Assembly: GCF_036370855.1 (NCBI RefSeq)
Contig: NC_088113.1
Span: forward strand, 20,914,501-20,978,500
From: Dromaius novaehollandiae
Lineage: Eukaryota; Chordata; Aves; Casuariiformes; Dromaiidae
Direction: 5' to 3'
Length of the DNA stretch: 64,000 nt
A program made the translations under genes and the position numbers. Shown here piece after piece: positions 1 to 10,400 of the stretch. Every line of letters begins with the position of its first letter. The stretch's first letter is position 1. The notes under the pieces are model-generated. The model saw only the letters and a program-made list of their open reading frames with translations, made no database searches and had not been told where the DNA came from.

Positions 1-960
1 ACCCTCGGGTGGCCGGACCTGGGTGGGTGTCCCCTCCTGGGTACCTGCTGGCCCTTCCTCCTTGCAGAGCGTGGCCACGCGCTCCCTGGATAAGCCCTCA
101 GTACCATCTAAATGTTTCCAATTATTTAAAATTTCTGGAAAAGGGGTTCCTGGCCTGATCCCACCTTGTGTGTTCCCTGTGATATCAACTGTTTTCAATG
201 CTATTCGATGTGGAAAACCCCAAACAAGCACGTCTAGGGTGAATTCACCCAGATGCTGGCGTAGACATCTTTACTTGAGGGCTTTCCATCTCAGGCAGTC
301 TGTGGTCCTGCCTGGGTCACCGTAAATGTTAGGAAATGTCATATGTTGGTATGACCACCTAAGTGCTTTTTGCAGGAATAGCAATCATCGACAAATCACA
401 TGGAACAAGCACAAGGATTTATGGAGAGTTTATTTTGCCAGGCAAAATAGTGTCTCCTGCAGGAGCGGCCCCTCACTCCAGTGCAGCCTGCAATTTATAC
501 ACAACCAGTCATCATGCATATTCAGTTGTTTCTTACAATGTTCTTCCCTAATGTGGGCAAACAAATAGACTTCAAACTCGTGACTGGTTATCTCCAATGA
601 GGAAGCTATTAAACGTGCAGCCGTATCAGGTCATCTCTCTCTGCCACCTCGGCATAACAAGGAAGTTACCAGCGTTCACGGCCCTGGTGCATCTGCACAA
701 AATGGCGATTTTCCCAAGCAAGATGGAGGTGACCACAGTCTCCACCACGTTCAGCAGCGTTTTTCTCAGTGTGATCGTCTTGAAGGACGCTATCAGGGCT
801 GCCTTGGTCACAAGGCGAGACAGGGCTTTTCGTCGTTATTGGGAATACTGTGTATTAAGAGAAAAACACAAAATTTTGTATTTTTTTATCAGTAAAGCAC
901 AATGAACCTTGACTTGGTGGTCGGTAGCATTGGACTGAAATCCCTCTTTCTCCCTGGTTT
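1..960. other. Intergenic DNA upstream of KIF3B, no gene recognised
   Basis: No open frame here resembles a protein I know, and the last exon of POFUT1, the expected upstream neighbour in mammals, is not visible. The stretch has mixed composition. Around 698-730 there are two YY1-like motifs (AAAATGGCG and AAGATGGAGG), and the stretch ends with an A/T-rich run and AGTAAA near 892. The 320-900 part could be an old interspersed repeat, but I found no matching terminal repeats or target duplication to support that. Confidence 0.4.
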
Positions 961-1320
961 GCCTGGCCCTGCCCGCGCCGGCCCTGTGCACCCTGTTAGA
1001 GGGGCAGCGGCCGCCCTGCCGCGGAGGGGGGCACCGGTAAACGTTCGCTCCCACTCGGCTGCCCTGGGGGGCTCCGGGGAGCCGCCGCGGGGCTGGGGCG
1101 GAGGCGAGCGTTGCCCGGCCGGGCCCTGCGCGGGGAGGGAGGGAGGCGGCAGCGGGCCGGGCCCGGCAGCGGCGGCTCCTTTGTTCCCCTCGCCGAGGCC
1201 CGGCCCGATGCCCCCGCGCGGCGCCGCGGCGCTTGGGCCCCCCCGGCCCGGTCCGGCTGCCCCCTTCCCCCGGCCCGGCCCGCTCCATTCGGGCACCGGG
1301 GGGGGGGGGGGGGGGGGGGC

Positions 1321-1443
1321 GTTGCTAGGGAAGCGGCGGCGCCCTGCCCCGCCCGGTCGCTACGGAAGTGCGCCCGTTGCCAGGGCGGCGGTCGCTAAGG
1401 AAGTGATGGCGTGGGGGCGGGCGCGCGCGTTGCCAAGGAAGTG
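1321..1443 (+). promoter_or_regulatory. KIF3B: Five-copy RFX X-box / ETS-like site array
   Basis: Five related elements lie at 1321-1334, 1356-1370, 1376-1389, 1391-1405 and 1429-1443. Each starts with GTTGC or GTCGC, like an X-box half-site, and four run into a GGAAG core; copies 2, 4 and 5 have GGAAGTG, the ETS consensus. RFX factors drive ciliary genes through X-boxes and KIF3B is a ciliary transport motor, so the location makes sense. None of the copies is a complete palindromic X-box, so binding is inferred. Confidence 0.5.
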
Positions 1444-1479
1444 CGCGGGGGGCGCGGGCCGGGCCCGCCCCGCCGTATC

Positions 1480-1531
1480 CGGTGCAGCGGGAGCGAGGCG
1501 GCCGGGCGGCGGCTCCATGGTGACGGCGCAG
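1480..1531 (+). other. KIF3B: KIF3B exon 1, 3' part (5'UTR)
   Basis: The donor is GCGCAG/GTGAGT, with GT at 1532, inside the CpG island. The 5' limit is unknown and the start given here is arbitrary. The exon holds an ATG at 1517 in the context CTCCATGG. If exon 1 is joined to the acceptor before 7391, this ATG opens a 27-codon upstream frame that runs past the main start codon. Confidence 0.6.
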
Positions 1532-1732
1532 GTGAGTCCCGGCCTCCTGCGCGGGCGCCGCGGGCCCCTCTGCGGCCGGGGCCGGGGCCGGGGCCGGGCC
1601 GGGGGGGGCGGTGGTGCGCCGGCCCTCGCACGCGCGTGTGCGGCGGGGACACCGAGGCGGCCCCGTTGCGCGGGCCTGGGCAGCGGGGCACCGGCGCCTG
1701 CCCGCCGGCGAGGGCGCGGGGCGCCCCGCGAG

Positions 1733-2330
1733 CACGCGCGTGTGCCGGGGGTCGCTTCGTCCCCGTGTGCACACGCGTGTCGGGGGCTGTGTGTGCCCCC
1801 GTGTGCACACGCGTGTGCTGGGGGTCCGTTTGTCCTTGTGTGCACACGTGTGTGCTAGGGATCAGTTTGTCCCCATGTGCACACGTGTGTGTCGGGGTCA
1901 GTTCATCCCTGTGTGCACACGCGTGTGCTAGGGATCAGTTTGTCCCCGTGTGCACACGCGTGTCAGGGGCTGTGTGTGTCCCCATGTGCACACGCGTGTG
2001 TCAGGGGTCAGTTCATTCTTGTGTTCACATGCATGTGCTGGGGGTCGCTTCGTCCCTGTGTGCACACGCGTGTGCTGGGGGTCCGTTTGTCCTTGTGTGC
2101 ACACGTGTGTGCTAGGGATCAGTTTGTCCCCATGTGCACACGTGTGTGTCGGGGTCAGTTCATCCCTGTGTTCACATGCATGTGCTGGGGGTCGCTTCAT
2201 CCCTGTGTGCACACGCGTGTGCTGGGGACACCGGCATTCCCACGTGCACATGCGTGTGCCAGCCCAGGGGTACCTGCCTCCCCATTTGCACACGCGTGTG
2301 CTGGCCCAGGGGGACGTGTGCATGTGCCGG
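1733..2330. repeat. GTGTGCACAC-rich minisatellite, unit about 37 bp
   Basis: About fifteen copies of a roughly 36-38 bp unit. Each has the core GTGTGCACACGCGTGTG followed by a spacer such as CTGGGGGTCCGTTTGTCC or TAGGGATCAGTTTGTCC. Neighbouring copies differ, but 1804-1914 and 2061-2171 are identical over about 111 bp at an offset of 257 bp, so blocks of seven units were duplicated together. The core is self-complementary and alternates purine and pyrimidine. It lies in KIF3B intron 1, just downstream of the promoter. Confidence 0.93.
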
Positions 2331-5300
2331 CCTGGGGGGCTGCATATCCCTGGTGCTTCATACTCATGCTGGAGCACGGCGAAGCTGCGCGAAGGGCGCT
2401 GCCGTCCCCGGGCAGCCGCCGTCCCCAGGCAGCCCCCGCGGGGCTGGCGGCTGCACCCAGGTCAAGGCGGCGAGGGGCATGCGGGGAGCGCTCGGCCCTC
2501 GGCGCCCCAAGGCCGTGCCCCGCTCGGGTCTGGGCCCGCTGCCGTCGCCCCGCGCGCTCCCGTCCACCCCAAGCGCGGTGCCGCTTGCTCCCCAGGCAGC
2601 TGGGGCGGCTGCGACGCCGGCTGAAGAGCTGGCGCCTGGTGCGGTTCCCGCGCGGGCGGCTGCGTGGCTGATGGGCGACGCGCAGGTGGACGGGCACCAG
2701 AGCTGAAATCGCAGCCTCAAGCACACGCGGGGCTGGGCTTTACGTCACTGTAATCGCTCCGGGGGAGGGTGACATCCGAGGAGCCGCGCTGCTTAAACAA
2801 ACCGAGATGATTACAGGCAACAAATTAAATAAGGGCTTACGGTGTCAGGGTGGCAGAAGATGGTTGTAGGCAGAGGGATGGCAGATGTCTGCCTCGCTTG
2901 GGCAGTGGCACTGAAAATGCCCTGTTCAGACATTAGCGATGTAGTAGAGAGAAATTGGAGGGAGTTTGGAGGAGAACAACAAAGAAGAGGTGACAGGCTT
3001 ATAAGGAAAGGGTAAAAGACAAAAGCAAATGAGCAAAGACATAACAAGCCCACAAATATTTGAATGGATTTAAACTGCAAGAAAGCAATGGCATTTTTTA
3101 AGTAGTGCCTGGAGATTATACACAAAAATATGAGGTAAGAATTTAGGCAACCTGCGGAGAAAATCTTCCTGAGCAGGTCTTTAAGCTCACGCGAGGAAGT
3201 GGAGAGGCCTCGGGGCTGCAGCCCGCACGGGGGGCGTTGATTAAGCAGTGATAGATGCCTCCTAAGAGCGGGGTGTCCCACGGGTGTGGGCTGGCTGAGC
3301 TAACCCGCTCTAACGTCTAAAACTTTGATGATAAGTGGTTACATTAACTTACAGTCAAATTGTGGCATTGCTTATTTTTCCAGGTGAGATCTTATGTTGT
3401 ATGAAAAGAAAAAAAATGCCTTGATTTCCACCTGTCTTCCCTCCTGGTCATCTGGGATACATTTTAAAATGTGTCATCTCCACCTTGAAGCCTAACAGAT
3501 TACGATGCTTAGGGAACTGATCCAGATCGCTTTAGACTTCATAATTTCACAAAACAAAATCCTTCCCCATCGCGTAAGAATGAACGGTACTGTGACCTGC
3601 CATACGCTTAATTTCCGAGCTGTTCTAGGCGGTCTTTTCCAGCTGTTCCAAGCAGTTCAAGCTTTACAGTGGTATTTTTGGCCAATATAAATGCTACAAG
3701 CTAAATTGTTTCTTACTCCTTAAATCACATTTGTGTAAATCTGAGAAGAAACATAGTTTGTTATACTTTCAGTAAACTGTAGCAGTAGCTGAATTAAGTG
3801 GAGATGTTTCATGACAGGTTGTTATGAAAATAGCTCAAATCAGGGGTGAGATAAGTTTTTTGTGACGTTAAAAAGAGACTCAGAAGTGAAATGGGGAAAA
3901 GAAATTGGGCAAAAGATTATCAAGCTCACATTAAGAGGTGCACCCAAAGGAACGGGGAATACGCATCATAATTCTTGTTAAATATATACCTCTGCCAACG
4001 CTGTCTGAGAGTGCACGTGCTGGATTTCTCTTTTATCTTCCAGGTGACTGAAAAATCTTGAAAAAAAGCAGACTACTAGAAGTTTAATTTAATTACATTT
4101 GTTTAATTCTAGCCAGCATCTCTTGAAAAAGCTGTACTACTTATCTAAATAATATTTTGGATGTTAACCTTACTATAATAAATCAAGGCTCCTCTTTTCA
4201 GAACTTATGCCTAATTTGAGTATTTGCCAATGTGAACATTCACCATAATAGTGCAGGCAAGTGAAGCCTCATTTGTTATGTAAACTTATCTGAAAAAGAC
4301 CTGGCCCTTGTCTATTTGGAACGGTGGGATTATCTCAGGTAGATATGGAATAAGCATATATTTGTAAGTATTTATAATTACTCATGATGAGTAGAGAGAG
4401 AGTTGCTTTTTATGCTTCTACAAGTCATGCCCTGTTCCAAATATTTTCTTTCTCTGTTCGTATTCTAAAATACACATTCCTCGTGGGTCGGACAATAAGG
4501 TCGTGTTTATCTGGAGTGTCGGTCAGGAGGGAAACGTATTCCTGTTTCTCACTCAGTAGCAATCCAAGATTCCTATAGTGGATTGAATTCGTTATGCGAG
4601 TTGTAAAGCACTTCTGGATGCCTGTCCAGTTTGGTCACCTCACTACACCTTCCTCTTCTTCCTCTTTATCTACCAAGTTCTTTCATGGGAATAACAAGGG
4701 AGCAGGTAGTTTTCCCTCATGACAGTGAGGAAATTCTGAAGGTTATACCGAGGTTTCCAGACATGTTATTAAATATGTTTAGTTGTTGCCCTGGTGTTAC
4801 TCTTTTTAGTGGAGACTGACAGTAGCGATATTGGGGTAGAAATGTGCTGCTTTCTTTCCCAGTCCTCTAGCTCTGCTTCTGAAGTTCTCTGTCACGTTAT
4901 CTGAGCGGATCTCCTGAGACAACATGCAATTATTGAGTAAAAAAACCACAGGCAAAATGCATCGGTTTTGCTGCAGATCCAGCTGGTAGTGGAACAGCTA
5001 GAAAGTCCTGGGGAGGCCAAACTGAATGCATTTCGGTTCTACCTGGGATTTCCACATTGTATTTGTTTTACATTTACTTGCAGTTTGTGGAAGTATTCAA
5101 AATCCTACCTGAAAAATACATTAAAAAAAAAAAAAAAAGCTTATTAGAAATCTCCTCAGGGCATTTCACAAACTGTGCAGTTCCAGATCTTCAGTGTAAG
5201 GCTATCACTGAGTAATAACGTAGTTGTCGTCTTCTGATTTAGATGGTAGCTCACTGTGCTGATGACTGGGGAATGCATCAGCATGTTTCCTCGTCTCTGC

Positions 5301-7390
5301 AGCACAGAGTCATAAACAGCATGGATCTGTGCACTGGATTTTGTGCAACGTGAGTTTAGACTAATGCCGAATCTCGTAAACCAGATGGTACTGAGTCAGG
5401 TGGTGCACCAGAGCAGGAGTGCGGAATATGCCTAATTATAGAGCTGGCCTTTATGGAAGATCCCAATAAAAGTATATTGGCGAAAGAAGAATAATAGCAT
5501 AGATCTGCGTGAAGCAGTTCCGCTTGAAATATCTAAGGCAAATATGATTGTCTTCAGTTTCCCCGTGAAAACAGATGCATGAGTTCTAGCTGAGGAAGAT
5601 ACTCGCGTTAGTTTGCAGAAGCCATCCATAAGGGCAATCACGCTGGAGAAAGAGTAGGGTGGGCTCCAATCACCGAGTGCTTTATGAAATTTTCATCAGA
5701 AGTGATATGAAAGGAGCTGAAATTCACCTTCTAAAGCATATTTGGAAGGGCAAATCCTGGCCCGTGTCCATATCACACCCTGATGCCCTCTGGGTGCTTG
5801 AGGAATAGGCAACGCATAAGGCAGGTTATGCCACCTTTATAGCTTTCCCTTCTACTCTCTGCTGAATGTAAGCTGGGAACGCTGCCCTCTGTTTTAAGTG
5901 TGCTAACGGTATTTTTGCAACAGATACAAATGCATAATCAATATTGACAAGGAAGTTTTGGAAACAGGACAGAGAGATCATGAGCTCTGTGGCTTCGAGG
6001 GATGCAGAGAGCACAGGGCCTTGACCTGTTCCCATCAGAGGCATCGAGCTTCTGAGACTGATGAGAACGTGCTTCTCCCTTCAGTCCCCCTCGTGGGCAG
6101 GATTAGAAGTGACTTTGAATTTTGTGGTGTGAAAGATTTGACTTTACAGCACTGAAACAATATCCTGAGTGGTGGCACAAACACGGACTAAACAGGCATT
6201 CGAGGGTAACAGGCACCGGAGCTTAGCGAAATTAGGTGGTGTAAATATTCCTCTTAGTTGCCAACTGATTTCAGCATCCACCTCACTGGGGTAATTTACT
6301 CCTCTTACTGGTTTGTTTTATGATATTTGTTAGTGTTAGAAGACTGCTGCATTTGGTTGCCTTCATGACTTCCTTTGCAGTGAGCTAGACTGCAAGACTG
6401 TGTGTATATTTTTGTGTAGCAATTATCTTCTGTCACTTGATTCTTTGACAGACAGTAAAGTTAATGTTATTTTCCCCAACTGTGGAAATGCAGAATATGC
6501 GGGAGATATGATGCCTTGGAAACAGACAAACTAGGTAATGATTTTATCTTGTGCCCTAGCAGTGGCTGCAGTCCAGCTGAACGTCTATTCTGCTGTAACT
6601 AGGCCTTGAGAAAGTGGCTTAAAAAGTTTCAATGCAGAAGAGAGAAAAGCATCTGGGCTGCATTCCAGACAACTGTTTTCTTTAACAAAACCCATTTAGG
6701 AGTTTTAAACCTTTGTGGCAGGATGGTCCTGATGACACCTCACATAACATGTGAAGGGGATTGGCAAAATTATTGTAATATAAATGTCTCATAAAAATGA
6801 AAACGTTTCCTCAACAGACGGGAGGCTTAAGAAGAGGCAACTCCGAAAGTGCTATATTTCTGTTTTACAATCGCTCTTCGGTTCTGGTGGGTGGGTGAAG
6901 CACTTGATCTAAGTACTTGGCTGATTTCCTTTCAAGAGCCTGTGAGCTGCATCCTGAGCAATATGGAAAGAGCAGCTCTGCATTGGATTTTCACAGCGTG
7001 AGATTTAAAACAAAAAGCTAATACCAGACCACAAAGGGAGTCCACGGCAAAGCATTAATTTTTTTAAATGTTTTAAAAGCATTATTACTATTTTAAGGGT
7101 CAAGAAAAGGATCTCTCCCAGCTGTAAAGGTGTGATTTGATGAAGATTCTTTGCAGCATAGCTTGTATAAATGATACTGATTGATGGACAGGCTTTTGTA
7201 AAATAATGTTGTGTCAGTTCAGCGCTTTTTAAAGTTTTCGTCTTGTACATTAATTTCGTGCTTCAGAATCCCTCACAACTTAATGAATGCAAAGTGCTGC
7301 TCAAATAGGTGAGCTGAATCTTTGGCTTTGTGTAAAATTGTCACTTGCTGGCAACTGCATTCACATGTTCCTCCTTTGTTTCTTTTTTAG
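2331..7390 (+). other. KIF3B: KIF3B intron 1, remainder
   Basis: The first 400 bases (to about 2720) are still GC-rich, with a weak donor-like GCGCAG/GTGGAC near 2683 that could belong to an alternative first exon. After that the sequence is ordinary AT-richer intron, with an A16 run near 5131-5146. I see no coding exon, RNA gene or clear mobile element. The intron ends in a pyrimidine-rich tract and AG at 7389-7390. Confidence 0.7.
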
Positions 7391-7446
7391 GTTTCTAGCA
7401 CTGGATCATTCATTGGTCAGATCACACCAGCCACAGATCCGCTGTC

Positions 7447-10400
7447 ATGTCCAAGTTAAAGAGCTCTGAGTCTGTGAGGGTGGTGGTACGATGCCGGCCA
7501 ATGAACAGCAAAGAGAAGACAGCTTCATATGAAAAAGTTGTTAACGTGGATGTCAAGTTAGGGCAGGTTTCAGTGAAGAATCCGAGGGGAACATCTCATG
7601 AACTGCCTAAAACTTTCACCTTTGATGCTGTGTATGACTGGAATTCCAAACAGGTTGAACTCTATGATGAGACCTTCAGACCTCTTGTGGACTCTGTTTT
7701 GCAAGGGTTTAATGGGACGATCTTTGCATATGGGCAAACTGGGACAGGGAAAACATATACCATGGAGGGAGTGCGTGGTGATCCTGAAAAAAGAGGGGTC
7801 ATCCCCAACTCATTTGACCACATCTTCACCCACATCTCTAGATCTCAAAATCAGCAGTACTTAGTTAGAGCTTCTTATTTGGAAATATACCAAGAAGAAA
7901 TCAGAGACTTGTTATCGAAGGATCAATCCAAGAGGCTGGAGTTGAAAGAGAGACCAGACACATGTGTATATGTTAAGGATTTGTCCTCCTTTGTTACAAA
8001 GAGTGTCAAAGAGATAGAGCATGTCATGAATGTGGGAAACCAAAATCGCTCGGTCGGTGCCACCAATATGAATGAACACAGCTCTCGTTCTCATGCCATT
8101 TTTGTGATCACTATTGAATGCAGTGAGTTAGGACTTGATGGAGAGAATCACATCCGTGTCGGAAAACTTAACCTGGTAGACCTTGCAGGCAGTGAGCGCC
8201 AAGCTAAGACTGGAGCGCAGGGGGAAAGGTTAAAGGAAGCTACTAAAATCAATCTCTCCCTTTCAGCTTTGGGCAATGTTATATCTGCCCTGGTAGATGG
8301 CAAAAGCACGCACATTCCATACCGGGACTCAAAACTAACGAGGCTTCTTCAAGACTCTTTAGGTGGCAATGCCAAGACTGTTATGGTGGCCAATATAGGC
8401 CCTGCCTCTTACAATGTAGAGGAAACTCTTACAACACTGAGATATGCCAATCGTGCCAAAAACATCAAGAACAAGCCAAGAGTGAATGAGGATCCTAAGG
8501 ATGCTCTGCTACGAGAATTCCAGGAAGAGATTGCTCGACTAAAAGCACAATTGGAAAAACGGTCTATTGGCAAAAGAAAGAGGAGGGATAGAAGGAGAGA
8601 TGGTGGGGAAGAAGAGGAGGATACTGAAGAGGGTGAGGATGAAGGGGATGACAAAGATGACTATTGGAGGGAACAACAAGAAAAATTAGAGATTGAAAAG
8701 AAAGCGATTGTTGAGGATCATAGCTTGGTAGCAGAAGAAAAGATGAGATTGCTGAAAGAGAAGGAGAAGAAAATGGAAGACCTGAGGCGAGAGAAGGAAG
8801 CAACAGAAATGCTGAGTGCTAAAATCAAGGTAGAATTCTTCCTTGTCAGACTTTTTGAAGGGAATTTAGGGCTGTGGGGAGAATGGCAGGTTTCCCAATT
8901 TGGAAAGATATTTCAAAAGAAGATTTCAAAACAGTGATGAGTTATGCTTAGATCAGAAGATTTTAAAATGACTATTTCTAGTTAGAATTTGAAATTATTT
9001 TAATTTGCACCATTAATTCCATATTTCAACATGCACAATTTGCTTTGTTGTCTTTATGTGCTATTCTTCTGAGATCTTAAGCAATCAGCGGAATAAAATG
9101 TGATGATAAATCTTTTTACAAGCCATAGCACAAAAATGCTTCATTCTGGAATGAATCATTAAAAAGTTTTTTTTTTTTTTAACATGAGAGTATGCAGTTT
9201 AGTTCTTCAAATATGCCACACATTGCAGCAGTGTGTAATTCTAAGCAAGTTACTGTTTTGTTAATCCCACAGTTTTATATGAATTCTAAGAAATAGTAAT
9301 TCTTGAAGCAGATGACTTAAACAGGATGTTAAGTAAGGGAACTGTCCTCATAGAGAAGTTGTATACACAGGCGAAAAAGTTGTATTCTGTGGAAAGGATT
9401 GATTAGATGATCACTGAGAGAGAAACTTAGGATCTTTTTTTTTTTCCCCTTCAGGCGATGGAAAGCAAGCTTCTGGTGGGAGGGAAAAATATTGTGGATC
9501 ACACAAATGAACAGCAGAAAATCCTGGAACAGAAGCGGCAGGAAATTGCAGAACAGGTATGAGGAAGAACATTTGTTCTAGCTGCAGAACTTTCATGAAA
9601 CATTATATTAGGAGAAACTATAAACATGTTTGCCCAAGATTAACCCTGAAATTGGTTTAATGGCAATCATTAATTTCAAAAGAAAGGGGAAGGGCTTGTG
9701 TCCTTTTTGTTGCTGTATGAAATATGTAAAGAAGGTTCATAACAGTTTTCTTCTAGCTTTTCACATCAAAGATTTATGTCCTGTCTTGACTGGAAATATC
9801 TATTAGTGAAGAACTAATTGAAAGACCCCAGAGAATGACAGTTCAGCAGTTAGGTCAAGGGAGGGATGTTTACTGTGGGATACAAGTTTGTTTTCTGTTA
9901 CACATTTTTGTTGATGATTGTTTAATTAAAATGACTAGTACGAATTGATAAAAAGGAAAAAAAAGAATCTAAACACAACATTTAATTCCTTTAATTGAAG
10001 CCTGAGCACTTATTCACACTATCTGATGACAATTCCAATAGGCCCTTCAGCAAAATAAAGACCAAGAAGAGCACATGCTTCTGGTATTTCTAAGGCAAGA
10101 AATAGGAAGAACTAGAAGCTAAAGCAAAAGCCCTGGATCCCAGGGAAGTAAAAACATCTTGAGTGTTGGTTTCATGTATGTCAGGTGTGTAACTGTGGTC
10201 TCTAACACAGTATATCGCATTTTTTAGAAACGTCGGGAGCGAGAAATCCAACAACAGATGGAAAGTCAGGATGAGGAAACACTGGAACTGAAGGAGACCT
10301 ATAGTTCTCTACAGCAGGAGGTGGACATAAAGACCAAAAAACTCAAAAAGGTAAAGAAAAAAAAAAGATTCCATGTGCAGTGGCTAGGAAAAAATCAAGC

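Larger units (their letters stand above)
960..1760 (+). promoter_or_regulatory. KIF3B: CpG-island promoter of KIF3B
   Basis: The base composition changes sharply near 960 to a CpG-dense, GC-rich island with GC boxes, a 22-base G run at 1298-1319 and a GGGGCC-rich block at 1576-1608. It lies about 6 kb upstream of the KIF3B coding start and contains a good splice donor after 1531, so it fits the noncoding first exon and promoter that KIF3B has in other vertebrates. There is no TATA box, as is usual for such promoters. The exact transcription start cannot be read from the sequence. Confidence 0.75.

Noticed and set aside
320-900. Possible solo LTR or other interspersed repeat
   Set aside because: The texture (YY1-like words, A/T-rich tail with AGTAAA) is suggestive, but I found no terminal TG...CA structure with target duplication and no family match from memory. 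A RepeatMasker run with an avian library would decide.
902-1858. Long GC-rich plus-strand open frame of over 300 codons across the KIF3B promoter
   Set aside because: It is open only because stops are rare in CpG-island sequence. It runs into the G22 run and the minisatellite, is low in complexity and matches no protein.
1877-2671. Long Cys/His/Val-rich open frames over the 37-bp minisatellite
   Set aside because: Repeating peptides in several frames are a direct product of the tandem repeat; there is no independent coding signal.
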